Below, piece after piece: positions 50,526 to 59,093 of a stretch of DNA of 64,000 nucleotides. A program made the translations under genes and the position numbers. The stretch spans positions 155,018 to 219,017 of the forward strand of contig NZ_WUFT01000013.1 of NCBI RefSeq assembly GCF_010668805.1. Direction: 5' to 3'. A model generated the notes under the pieces. The model was not told where the DNA came from, made no database searches, and saw only the letters and a program-made list of their open reading frames with translations. The stretch comes from Rhizobium phaseoli. Its GTDB lineage: Bacteria > Pseudomonadota > Alphaproteobacteria > Rhizobiales > Rhizobiaceae. Positions within the stretch are counted from its first letter, which is position 1. The number at the start of each line of letters is the position of its first letter.

Positions 50526-51407
50526 ATGACTAATCCTGTCAGGGTCTATTCCATGCCCGGAACATGTTTTTTCGATCTGGCTCCGGCTGCGGGCGGCGAG
50601 CCTTATCGGATATTCCTGTCCATTCCCGCGGAGAGACCGCCGACGGAAGGATGGCCGCTTCTCGTCATGACCGACGGCAACGCCACGTTCCCCTTCGCGG
50701 TGGCGAGCCTTGTCACGCAGGCACCTTATCCTACGGGTACGAATGTCGGTTGGGGGGTGATCGCGGCGATCGGCTATCCCACAGACGAGCCTTATGATCC
50801 ACTCCGCCGGTCTTGGGACCTCGGTCCTCCGCCGGTCAAATCCTACCCGCCCTTCGTTGAGGGCGGTCCCCCGGTTGCCATTGGAGGAACCGACAAACTG
50901 GTGGATTTCATCGAGAACGAGTTGATACCGCGGATTGCGGAGATGGTGACACTGGATCCGCTGCGCCGATCGCTTTTCGGGCATTCCTTCGGCGGTCTCT
51001 TTACGCTCTATGCCCTGTTCGAGCGTCCAGGTCTGTTTGCCAATTGGATTGCGGCCAGCCCAACCATTTATTGGGAGAACAGCGAAATCCTCAACAATGA
51101 GGCGCAGCGTCAACTCATCCCGGGAAATTCCGCCTTCCTACATTTGTCCGCCGGAGAATATGAAGGTGACGAACTGGCCCCCTTTCAGTACCGGAACGAG
51201 GATGCCGCCATACGTCTGGAGAAGAGAAAGACGGAGCGGACGATCCTCCTAGCGCAGGATATGGCGGAGCGATTGAACAACACTACCGACGGGTTGCGTG
51301 CGGAATTCGAACTCTATGCCGGCCAGACCCACATGTCCGTTCTTGCAGCGGCCGTGAACCGTGCAATTGGTATCGCGTTCGCAGTCGATGGTTTTGCGGT
51401 CAGCTGA
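50526..51407 (+). CDS. Alpha/beta hydrolase, esterase of the IroE/Fes (esterase D-like) type
   Basis: A 293-residue hydrolase. The nucleophile elbow GHSFGGLFTLYALF holds the Ser, preceded by RRSLF; TDGNATFPFAVASL marks the early oxyanion region. The final His lies in YAGQTHMSVLAAAV. These features match esterases of the predicted hydrolase family that includes siderophore esterases. It has no signal peptide at ATG 50526, where the ribosome binding site is weak; a longer frame to 50358 has an atypical N-terminus. Substrate unknown. Confidence 0.85.
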   Translation: MTNPVRVYSMPGTCFFDLAPAAGGEPYRIFLSIPAERPPTEGWPLLVMTDGNATFPFAVASLVTQAPYPTGTNVGWGVIAAIGYPTDEPYDPLRRSWDLGPPPVKSYPPFVEGGPPVAIGGTDKLVDFIENELIPRIAEMVTLDPLRRSLFGHSFGGLFTLYALFERPGLFANWIAASPTIYWENSEILNNEAQRQLIPGNSAFLHLSAGEYEGDELAPFQYRNEDAAIRLEKRKTERTILLAQDMAERLNNTTDGLRAEFELYAGQTHMSVLAAAVNRAIGIAFAVDGFAVS

Positions 51408-51501
51408 GGCCCTCACGCAGCGATATTTGCTGCAAGTCATCGGTCCGGTCGCTCGGAAGGGTTCGCGGTTCCGGGATGCCCATGCTTAAAAACTAAAAAC
51501 T

Positions 51502-51541
51502 AAAGCGCGTTGCATGGATCAAGTTTGACGCGACGCGCTTT
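51502..51541. other. Inverted repeat at the 3' side of two convergent genes
   Basis: AAAGCGCGT (51502-51510) and its complement ACGCGCTTT (51533-51541) enclose 22 bases. The right arm overlaps the stop of the leftward sugar dehydrogenase gene (51540). A bidirectional terminator role is plausible. Confidence 0.5.
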
Positions 51542-53045
51542 AAGGGCCGGCAGCAGGGGCGATCTGCATTTGCGCAGGGGATGGGGCAGTCGAACCGGTC
51601 ATTTCCGTCCCGATGCCTGGATCTGTATTGGAGGTCTGACCGGCTTTCGTATCAGTCGAGACTTGCGAGTTTACTGAGACCTGGTCTGTGCCGATAGGCT
51701 GGGGCGAAATCTTGCCGTCGGACGAAGCAACGCGCCAGACGGCATTGCCGGCGTCATCGGCTACGAGGAGGGCTCCCGTCCCATCGATCCCGACGCCGAC
51801 CGGCCGTCCTCTCGCCTGGTCGCCGTGGATAAAGCCTGTGACAACGTCCTGCACCTTGCCGGATGGCTTGCCGTTTTCGAATGGCACGTACACCACTTTG
51901 TAGCCGTTGAAGCTGTCCCTGTTCCAACTGCCGTGCTCTCCGATGAATGCGCCGTTGGCGTAGGCGGTTGGAAGTGCCGAATTCATTGAGAAGGCCAGTC
52001 CGAGTGCTGCGACATGGCTTGACAGGGCATAGTCGGGTGGGATCGCCTTTTCAACCATGTCGGGCCGCGGCGGATGCACACGCGCATCGACATGTTTTCC
52101 ATAATAGCTCCAGGGCCAGCCGTAGAAGCCGTCTTCCTTGACCGACGTCATGTAGTCGGGAACAAGGTTCGGACCAAGTTCGTCGCGCTCGTTGACAACG
52201 GCCCACAGCGCGCCGGTCTCGGGATTGAAGGCCAGGCCGTTCGGATTGCGCAAACCAGAAGCGAAGACACGCGCGGCACCGCTCTGCCGATCGACCTGCC
52301 AGATGGCTGCGCGACCCTTCTCGGCTTCAAGACCGTTCTCGACAATATTGGAATTCGAACCGACCGATACATAGAGCATCTGCCCATCCGGGCTGAGCGC
52401 CAGATCTTTTGTCCAATGGTGATCGATCGGACCACCTGGAAGCGGGGTGAGAACTTTCGGCTGCGCAGTGATTTCATTCTGCCCGAGTTCATAGGGGTAG
52501 GCGAGGATGGCGTCCGTAGAAGCGACATAGAGAGTGTTGTCGATCCACGCCACGCCGAACGGCGAATCCAGCTTCTTCAGGAGGTCGTGCTTCTCATCCA
52601 CCGTGCCGTCGCGGTTCGTGTCACGCAGCAATGTGATGATGTTACTTTCTCTCTTCTCACCGCCACCGCTGCCATGAGCGATCGACATGATCCAGCCTCG
52701 AATGAAATCTTTCGGCCGTGAGGTCGGTTCAACAGATGGTCCGCGGGACTGGATCACCAGCACGTCGCCGTTCGGCAAGGTGTGGATCGTCCGAGGGTTG
52801 GCGAGGTCCTTGACATAGGCCGTGATCTTCAAGCCATCCGGTGCGGCCGGTGCCTCGCCATCTTTCCACCCGACGACCTCCGCCACTTTCAGGTCGGGGA
52901 GCAGGGAGAAGGCCGGATCCGGAAGGACCGGGTTCGGTCCAATCTGTTGAGACATGTCAAAATTTCCGCTTTGCGCGTAAGCGGCAAGGCCCGCGGTCAC
53001 AGAAATCGACAGAACCGAAGCGCCGAGGATTTGGGACTTCATCAT
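51540..53045 (-). CDS. PQQ-type sugar dehydrogenase-like protein (sorbosone dehydrogenase family)
   Basis: A 501-residue beta-propeller-like protein exported by a signal peptide (~24 residues ending AAYAQS). Features of the soluble aldose/sorbosone dehydrogenase family: TLPNGDVLVIQSRG, LDSPFGVAWIDNTLYVASTD, HHWTKDLALSPDGQMLYVSV, GLRNPNGLAFNPETGALWAV and FIGEHGSWNRDSFNGYKVV. The C-terminal ~45 residues are a Ser/Thr/Pro-rich tail. Three ATGs (53048, 53045, 53042) are candidates; 53045 best fits GGAGG spacing and 53048 overlaps the upstream stop. It probably works in the periplasm. Confidence 0.88.
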   Translation of the reverse strand: MMKSQILGASVLSISVTAGLAAYAQSGNFDMSQQIGPNPVLPDPAFSLLPDLKVAEVVGWKDGEAPAAPDGLKITAYVKDLANPRTIHTLPNGDVLVIQSRGPSVEPTSRPKDFIRGWIMSIAHGSGGGEKRESNIITLLRDTNRDGTVDEKHDLLKKLDSPFGVAWIDNTLYVASTDAILAYPYELGQNEITAQPKVLTPLPGGPIDHHWTKDLALSPDGQMLYVSVGSNSNIVENGLEAEKGRAAIWQVDRQSGAARVFASGLRNPNGLAFNPETGALWAVVNERDELGPNLVPDYMTSVKEDGFYGWPWSYYGKHVDARVHPPRPDMVEKAIPPDYALSSHVAALGLAFSMNSALPTAYANGAFIGEHGSWNRDSFNGYKVVYVPFENGKPSGKVQDVVTGFIHGDQARGRPVGVGIDGTGALLVADDAGNAVWRVASSDGKISPQPIGTDQVSVNSQVSTDTKAGQTSNTDPGIGTEMTGSTAPSPAQMQIAPAAGP

Positions 53046-53482
53046 CATATCCTCCAGGCCAGTCTGGCATATTTGCGGGCAGAAACGGCTGCGGCCATCA
53101 GGCACAACAGAAAGGTCGCTGCCGAGAGCATCAGTCCATACGGAACCACGGCGGTCCAGCCATCGCCCGCATGGATAAGGCTGTTGGCAAAGGCGAGTGC
53201 CAGTACGATCAGGTAGAGGAGGGAAGACAGGACGGGAGGCCGTAGGGGGCGGGTGCGAGGACGCATCAGATCCATCAAACCAGCCGGGACCGCGAGCGCA
53301 CCGAACACCAGTCCGGCGAATAGCAACCAGGCGGAGAAGTTCTGCCACATTAAATTGCCGCTCTGCCAAAAGGCGATATCGGTCACGAGTGCGAGCGTGA
53401 AGCAGACGAAGGGAAACGGGACAAAGAGCGACTGTATCGGGTATGCGGCCGCATCTCGGTCACTGGAGGAAAGTATAGCCAT
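53045..53482 (-). CDS. DUF2231-type membrane protein
   Basis: A 145-residue protein with four hydrophobic segments. FVPFPFVCFTLALVTDIAFW is followed by WLLFAGLVFGALAVPAGLMD, then LLYLIVLALAFANSL and a final helix. This matches DUF2231. GGAG precedes ATG 53482; the longer frame to 53797 is rejected. Its stop overlaps the start of the sugar dehydrogenase gene (ATGA), so the two probably act together, perhaps as a membrane partner in electron flow. Confidence 0.85.
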   Translation of the reverse strand: MAILSSSDRDAAAYPIQSLFVPFPFVCFTLALVTDIAFWQSGNLMWQNFSAWLLFAGLVFGALAVPAGLMDLMRPRTRPLRPPVLSSLLYLIVLALAFANSLIHAGDGWTAVVPYGLMLSAATFLLCLMAAAVSARKYARLAWRI

Positions 53483-53633
53483 GGCCCGCTCCGTGGGACA
53501 GAGTGCTTTGGAGATGCTTACCAAACCGCGGCCGCAGGAGATGGTTCCGTGCTCATGGAACGCTGCGGCATTGCCCAGGCGAAGTTGATCGACTGCAGGC
53601 CGGTATTCTCCGACCGCTGCGCCAATCGAAATC

Positions 53634-54743
53634 CTATGGCGAGGAATGGACGCCATCGAGAACCTGCCGTGCCTCGGTCCGCGGCGCGGCGACGGAATGA
53701 CGCTTGACGAGCGAGCATTCGAGCTTGGCAATAGGATAACGTTTGCCCGGCATGGTTTCCGGATTGAGATGTTCGATCGCCCATTGACCCATGGCAAGAT
53801 GTGGAAGGACCGAAGTGGTCAGTGGGGGGACGAGATGCCGTGAAATTTCTTCGTCGTCATAACCCACCACCGACATGTCCTGGGGAATGCGAAGCCCCGC
53901 ATCCTTAAGCGCTTCGTAGCACCCGATGGCGGTGCGGTCGTTCTGGCAGAAGATCGCGGTCGGAGGCTCTTTCAGAGCCAGCAGTTTCATCGTGGCGGCG
54001 TAGCCGGCACTGGCCGACCAGTCGCCTTCGATGACCAATTCCGGATCGAAGGGGATATCGGCGGTTGCCAGCGCCCGGCGATATCCCGTCAGCCGGTCCT
54101 GCGCGGCTTGCATCCAGATTTCACCGGTGATCGTCGCGATGCGATGATGCCCATGGGTGATCAGATGTCGGGTGGAGCTCTGCCCTCCGGCGATCTCGCT
54201 CGGCACCACGGCGGGAAAAGCATGGTCCGCCGTATAACAATTCAGCAGGACCGTCGGGATGTTGAGCTTGCTGACATAGGAAGGAAGCTCTACCTGGCGG
54301 GTATAGATCGTCATATAGATGAGCGCCGAAATGCCGCCGCTCGTCAACGCCTGGATGGCTTTCGGCTCCATGATGGGATCGCTGAGCGTCTGGGTTACCA
54401 ACAGGACATTGCCGGCGTTCCAGGAGGCTTGCCGCGCGCCTTCGATTGCAACGATCGCTTCCGGGCTGGTGGCGAGTTGATCCACGGCAAAACCGATCAC
54501 ATTGTCCAGTCCCGAATAAGAGGCCTTCGTCGTATAAGTCGGCCCCGTGTAGCCGAGTGTGCGCGCAACCTCCCATACGCGGTCGCGGGTTTGCTGCGAG
54601 ATACGGGTGCCGGGCGTGTCGTTGAGAACGAAGGAGACGGCCGCCTGCGAGCAGCCGGCGGCGGCGGCGATATCCATCATCGTCACGCGGGCAGGCTTGT
54701 CCGCGGCGGGCTTATTGCTCTTTTGGGTTTTGGGTTGTCGCAT
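53634..54743 (-). CDS. LacI family transcriptional repressor
   Basis: A 369-residue regulator. After a Lys-rich leader, TMMDIAAAAGCSQAAVSFVL forms the helix-turn-helix and VARTLGYTG the hinge. The sensor domain ends TTSVLPHLAMGQWAIEHL. The start at 54743 is preferred over upstream ATGs because the longer frame lies in the operator region. It is divergent from the ribose-type importer at 55069. Three matching operator-like words lie in the gap. Confidence 0.92.
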   Translation of the reverse strand: MRQPKTQKSNKPAADKPARVTMMDIAAAAGCSQAAVSFVLNDTPGTRISQQTRDRVWEVARTLGYTGPTYTTKASYSGLDNVIGFAVDQLATSPEAIVAIEGARQASWNAGNVLLVTQTLSDPIMEPKAIQALTSGGISALIYMTIYTRQVELPSYVSKLNIPTVLLNCYTADHAFPAVVPSEIAGGQSSTRHLITHGHHRIATITGEIWMQAAQDRLTGYRRALATADIPFDPELVIEGDWSASAGYAATMKLLALKEPPTAIFCQNDRTAIGCYEALKDAGLRIPQDMSVVGYDDEEISRHLVPPLTTSVLPHLAMGQWAIEHLNPETMPGKRYPIAKLECSLVKRHSVAAPRTEARQVLDGVHSSP

Positions 54744-54778
54744 TCGCGGAAAACTGTCTTTGCCTGAATTTGCCGTTT

Positions 54779-54862
54779 TGGTAATTACTATTAGCATCCA
54801 TCTGAAAGCGCTGGCAATTGCATCAATTGCTGCAACGCCGCCAGTTACTGGTAATTGCCAGT
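54779..54862. promoter_or_regulatory. Three LacI-type operator copies
   Basis: Copies of the motif TGGYAATTRCNA lie at 54779-54790 (TGGTAATTACTA), 54812-54823 (TGGCAATTGCAT) and 54849-54860 (TGGTAATTGCCA). The last is a near-perfect palindrome inside ACTGG...CCAGT (54847-54862). They are spaced 33 and 37 bases apart, between the LacI gene (54743) and the binding-protein gene (55069). Assignment to this LacI protein is inferred. Confidence 0.7.
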
Positions 54863-55068
54863 ACAAAATTGCTTCTGTGCCGACGCACGATGAAATGTTT
54901 TGATCTGGATTGATAATACTATTTACTAATTAAAATTCTTCTATACCGTCACGGAGCGATCGGAACCAATGCCACTCGTCGCTTTGCGGCGGCCCTGGGA
55001 GGGGGCGCATCCGGCCGGCCGTGAGTCGAAAACGGGCCCATGCACTGCGGCCCCTCGGGAGGTGTATT

Positions 55069-56031
55069 ATGAAACAGCTGAAACGCAATGCAGCGTTGTT
55101 CTTCGCCGGGTTGATGATGAGCGCGGCCCCGATTGCCGTATCCCATGCCGCCGACAAACCGACACTTGCATTCGTCGTCAACGGAGCGTCCGACTTCTGG
55201 AAAGCCGCAGAAGCGGGTGTGAAGAAGGCGCAGGCCGAAATGCCCGACTACCAGATGGAGCTGAAATACCCTGAGCAGGCGGCTGTCGCCATTCAGCAGC
55301 GTCTCATGGAAGATCTGGTCAGCGCCGGCGTCAAGGGGATCATGGTCTCCGCTGTCGATCCCAAGACCCAGACGGACGGTCTGAACAAGATCGGCTCGCA
55401 GACGGCGCTCTTCACCACCGACAGCGACGCGCCGAAGACCAACCGCGTCGCCTATATCGGCTCATCCAATGTCGATGCCGGGATGCAGGCCGCCGAAATC
55501 GCCAAGAAGGCGATGCCGGACGGCGGCAAGTGCATCGGCTTCGTCGGCCTGCTCGGTGCCGATAATGCCAAGGAACGTATCCAGGGCATGAAAGACGGCC
55601 TGAAAGGCACGAAAATCGAGCTGACAGATGTACGCGGCGACGATATCGACCAGACGCGTGCAAAGAAGAACGTCGAGGATGCGCTGGTGGCGAGCCCCGA
55701 CGTCACCTGCATGGTCGGCTTCTATTCCTACAATACGCCGCGCATCTATGAGGCGCTGCGCGACGCCGGCAAACTCGGCCAGATCACCGTCGTCGGCTTT
55801 GATGACGATCCGATCACGCTGGGCGGCGTCAAGGAAGGCACGATCGCAGCAACCGTCGTGCAGCAGCCGTTCGAATGGGCCTATCAGGGCATGAAGCTGA
55901 TGGCCGCCTACCTCAAGGGCGACAAATCAGGCGTTCCCAGCAACGGCTTGATCATCATCCCGACGGTGATCATCGGCAAGGATGACGTTGACAAGTATGC
56001 CGCCAGCCTCAAGGCTATGTCTGGAAAATAA
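55069..56031 (+). CDS. Sugar ABC transporter substrate-binding protein (RbsB type)
   Basis: A 320-residue type I binding protein. Signal peptide residues 1-25 (LMMSAAPIAVSHAA). Blocks LAFVVNGASDFWKAAEAGVK, VSAGVKGIMVSAVDPKTQTD, TTDSDAPKTNRVAYIGSSN and VGFDDDPITLGGVKEGTI are typical. GGGAGG lies 7 bases before ATG 55069. It starts the operon 55069-58722. Confidence 0.94.
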   Translation: MKQLKRNAALFFAGLMMSAAPIAVSHAADKPTLAFVVNGASDFWKAAEAGVKKAQAEMPDYQMELKYPEQAAVAIQQRLMEDLVSAGVKGIMVSAVDPKTQTDGLNKIGSQTALFTTDSDAPKTNRVAYIGSSNVDAGMQAAEIAKKAMPDGGKCIGFVGLLGADNAKERIQGMKDGLKGTKIELTDVRGDDIDQTRAKKNVEDALVASPDVTCMVGFYSYNTPRIYEALRDAGKLGQITVVGFDDDPITLGGVKEGTIAATVVQQPFEWAYQGMKLMAAYLKGDKSGVPSNGLIIIPTVIIGKDDVDKYAASLKAMSGK

Positions 56032-56040
56032 CCCTCTTTC

Positions 56041-56066
56041 GCGGCGGCGGCATGCGCCGCTGCCGC
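56041..56066 (+). terminator. Hairpin after the binding-protein gene
   Basis: A GC-rich imperfect inverted repeat (GCGGCGGCGGC...GCGCCGCTGCCGC) starts 10 bases after the binding-protein stop and precedes the ATPase gene at 56114. It lacks a U-run. Partial termination is the likely effect. Confidence 0.45.
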
Positions 56067-56113
56067 GATAGACGTCTTATGCCGACACCCGCATTAGCTG
56101 CCATGGACAGGCG

Positions 56114-57655
56114 ATGAACCATAGCTCCGACATCCCGTCACCGGACCCGCTTGCAACGCCGTTCCTTTCGCTTTCCGGCGTTGGCAAGACTTATCCGGGC
56201 GTCGTGGCGCTCGAGGGCATGTCGCTCGATATCATGCCGGCAGAGGTCATCGGCCTCGTCGGCGAAAACGGCGCCGGAAAATCGACGCTGATGAAAATCC
56301 TTGGCGGCGTGATCGCACCCGATCGAGGCACGATCCTGCTCGATGGTGCGGAGCTTCGCTCCCTGACTGTGGAATCGAGCATCTCATCCGGCATCGCCTT
56401 CGTGCACCAGGAACTCAATCTCTTTGAAAACCTCGACGTTGCGGCCAATATCTTTCTCGGCCGCGAACCGCTGAAGGCGGGACCTTTCAAGCTCGTCGAT
56501 CGCGATCGGCTGCGCGACATGGTGAAGCCGCTGTTGAAGCGCGTCGGGGCGCATTTTACCGCCGACACACCGGTTGCGTCGCTTTCCCTTGCCGAGCAGC
56601 AGATGGTGGAAATCGCCAAGGCGCTGTCGATCAACGCCAGGCTGGTCATCTTCGATGAACCGACTTCCAGCCTGCCGCTGGCCGAAACCGAGCGGCTTCT
56701 GAGCATTATCAAATCGCTGAAAGCAGACGGCATCAGCGTCATTTTCATCTCGCATCGCCTCCACGAGGTTGAGCGCGTCGCAGACCGGGTCGTCGTCCTG
56801 CGCGACGGTACGCTCGTCGGCACGCTCGCGAGGAAAGACATCGGCCACGATCAGATGGTCAAGCTGATGATCGGCCGGGTGCTTGCGGCCCGAACCGCAA
56901 AACCGCAGCGCGCGCCGGGCTCGGTGGCGCTGAAGGCAAGCGGCGTGCGCACCGAAGCTTATCCCGGCCGTCCCGTCGATCTGGAAATCCGCTATGGAGA
57001 AATCATGGGGCTTGCTGGCCTCGTCGGGTCCGGCCGCACCGAGCTTGCAAGGGTCTTCTTCGGCATCGACCGGAGCTATGGCGGAAGCATCCTGCAGGAC
57101 GGACAGGAAATTTCCGTCCGTTCCGCCCGCGACGCCGTCGCTCGCGGCATTTTCCTGGTGCCGGAGGATCGCAAGCGCAACGGCATTCTTCTCGATTTCC
57201 CGATCGCCCAGAACATCACCCTTGCCGATCTTCCCAAGCTTTCCAGCCGCTTCATGCTGTCTGCCGAACGGGAGACGGCGGCGGCCGAAAAGCAGCGGGT
57301 TCGGCTGGCGATCAAGGCGCCCTCCGTTTCGACGCGAACCGGTACTCTGTCCGGCGGCAACCAGCAGAAGGTCGTGCTTGCCAAATGGCTGTCGATGAGC
57401 CCGAGGGTGATGATCTTCGACGAGCCGACGCGCGGCATCGATATCGGCGCCAAGAACGAGATTTACGGCCTGATGCGAGCGCTGGCCGATGCCGGGGTGG
57501 CGATCCTGATGATCTCCAGCGACATGGAGGAGGTGATCGGCGTTTCCGACCGCATCGCCGTCATGCACGAGGGCCAGATCGCCGGCATATTGGAAGAGGA
57601 CGAATTCAGCCAGGAAAACGTCCTTTTGCTTGCGGTCGGCAAAAGCGTAAAATAG
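56114..57655 (+). CDS. Sugar ABC transporter ATP-binding protein (RbsA type, two domains)
   Basis: A 513-residue protein with two nucleotide-binding domains. The first has Walker A GENGAGKST, LSLAEQQMVEIAKALS and DEPTSSLPL. The second has the degenerate Walker A-like VGSGRTELAR, LSGGNQQKVVLAKWL and the FDEPTRGIDIG motif, as in RbsA. The coupled permease is the next gene. It begins 82 bases after the binding-protein stop. Confidence 0.94.
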   Translation: MNHSSDIPSPDPLATPFLSLSGVGKTYPGVVALEGMSLDIMPAEVIGLVGENGAGKSTLMKILGGVIAPDRGTILLDGAELRSLTVESSISSGIAFVHQELNLFENLDVAANIFLGREPLKAGPFKLVDRDRLRDMVKPLLKRVGAHFTADTPVASLSLAEQQMVEIAKALSINARLVIFDEPTSSLPLAETERLLSIIKSLKADGISVIFISHRLHEVERVADRVVVLRDGTLVGTLARKDIGHDQMVKLMIGRVLAARTAKPQRAPGSVALKASGVRTEAYPGRPVDLEIRYGEIMGLAGLVGSGRTELARVFFGIDRSYGGSILQDGQEISVRSARDAVARGIFLVPEDRKRNGILLDFPIAQNITLADLPKLSSRFMLSAERETAAAEKQRVRLAIKAPSVSTRTGTLSGGNQQKVVLAKWLSMSPRVMIFDEPTRGIDIGAKNEIYGLMRALADAGVAILMISSDMEEVIGVSDRIAVMHEGQIAGILEEDEFSQENVLLLAVGKSVK

Positions 57656-57696
57656 CGGCTGCGGCCAATATACAAGTATCGGGGAATGGATCTCGA

Positions 57697-58722
57697 ATGG
57701 TCAAAAAAGATCTCGGACTGCTGCTGTTGATTGTCGTCGTCGGCATCGTCGTCGCCGTCATCAATCCGCGCTTCCTGCTGCCGATCAACCTGGCCAACAC
57801 CGCCAACCTGATCGGCCTGTTCGGCATCCTGTCGATCGGCCAGGCCTTTGTCATCATTACCGGCGGTATCGAACTTTCTGTCGGCTCGCTCGTCGCACTT
57901 CTCGGCGTGCTGTTCGTCGACTTCATTGCCGTCCAGGATATGTCATGGATGTTGGCGCTGCCGCTCATTCTCGCGCTTGGCGCGATGATAGGGGGCGTCC
58001 ACGGCTGGCTGATCACCCGGCTCAATCTGCAGCCCTTCGTCGTCACTCTCTGCGGCCTGCTGATTTATCGTGGGGCAGCCCGCTTCTACACCGCCGACGG
58101 AACGGCGGGCTTTGCTTTCGGCCAGAATTTCCCAGAGCTCGAATTCCTGACCGCCGGACGGTTCTACGGTGTTCCCAATAGCTTCACCGCCCTCGTGATC
58201 ATTGCGGTGGTCATGTGGATCATGCTGCATCGCTCGGTCTTCGGGCGTTATCTCTACGCGATCGGGAAGAATGAGGAGGCGGCCCGCTATTCCGGTATTC
58301 GGACCAGCCGCATGATCATGTCGGCCTATGTCATCTGCGGGCTGCTGACGGCGCTTTCGGCGATTTATTTCGCCATGTACACACGCTCGATCTCGCCGGC
58401 GAGCCATGGCCAGTTCTACGAACTCTACGCGATTGCCGCCGCCGTCCTCGGCGGCTTTTCGCTGCGCGGCGGCGAGGGATCGATCGTCGGCGTCGTGCTC
58501 GGCACGGTCCTGCTCCAGGAGCTGCAGAACCTCGTCAATCTGCTTGGCATCCCGTCGTCGCTGAATTTCGCCGTCATGGGCGGCGTAATCCTCATCGGCG
58601 TCCTGATCGACCAGCAATGGCACGCCATCCGCGCAAAGCGCCGCGTCGTCTCTGCCGCCCGGCAGACCGAAACCCGTCATTCGAGCGAAGGCAGTTTGCC
58701 TGTGGCTGCCAATCAGGATTAG
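57697..58722 (+). CDS. Sugar ABC transporter permease (RbsC type)
   Basis: A 341-residue permease with about ten hydrophobic spans. It shows FVIITGGIELSVGSLVALLG, the NLQPFVVTLCGLLIYRGAAR block and the IAAAVLGGFSLRGGEGSIVG block. The coupling segment is YLYAIGKNEEAARYSGIRTS. It is the last gene of the operon. The start at 57697 has GGGGAA upstream. A long polar C-terminal tail (RAKRRVVSAARQTETRHSS) is beyond the usual family end. Confidence 0.93.
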   Translation: MVKKDLGLLLLIVVVGIVVAVINPRFLLPINLANTANLIGLFGILSIGQAFVIITGGIELSVGSLVALLGVLFVDFIAVQDMSWMLALPLILALGAMIGGVHGWLITRLNLQPFVVTLCGLLIYRGAARFYTADGTAGFAFGQNFPELEFLTAGRFYGVPNSFTALVIIAVVMWIMLHRSVFGRYLYAIGKNEEAARYSGIRTSRMIMSAYVICGLLTALSAIYFAMYTRSISPASHGQFYELYAIAAAVLGGFSLRGGEGSIVGVVLGTVLLQELQNLVNLLGIPSSLNFAVMGGVILIGVLIDQQWHAIRAKRRVVSAARQTETRHSSEGSLPVAANQD

Positions 58723-58802
58723 GTCATCCGCTGCAAATCGCGCTCGCTCATCGTTATCAATCCCATCTGCAATCTCCGCCGTCATCAAAACGGGGAGAGT
58801 GT

Positions 58803-58844
58803 GACATTCCAACTTTGCAGAAACACGACATTCCAGCTTTGCGG
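58803..58844. repeat. Direct repeat, possible insertion-element remnant
   Basis: GACATTCCAACTTTGCAG (58803-58820) and GACATTCCAGCTTTGCGG (58827-58844) are 24 bases apart. Such spaced repeats are seen at ends of IS21-like elements. No transposase gene is next to them. A remnant is possible but unproven. Confidence 0.4.
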
Positions 58845-59093
58845 CCACAAATAATGTCAAAGCCGGTTAGAGATGCGACACTGGCACTGTTGATCAGCCC
58901 CCGATCCGACCGGCTGGACTGTTTGCCAGGGAGGAGCGGGGCGGGTGAGGAATTGCTTCTTCGGCTTCAGCTTTGAAACGGTGAATGCCAGTTCATTCGG
59001 CCGCCTCCCCTGCGGTGCGATGTCGAAAATCATCTGACCGAGGTGTCCTTGGGTGGATATCAGACTGAGTTGAGGAAGGCTTAGCCCACCGCA
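58845..59093. other. Gap before the AraC gene
   Basis: The non-coding stretch 58723-59093 (371 bases) separates the permease gene from the convergent AraC-type gene. Apart from the direct repeat at 58803-58844, no gene, terminator with U-run or operator was identified. Confidence 0.4.
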
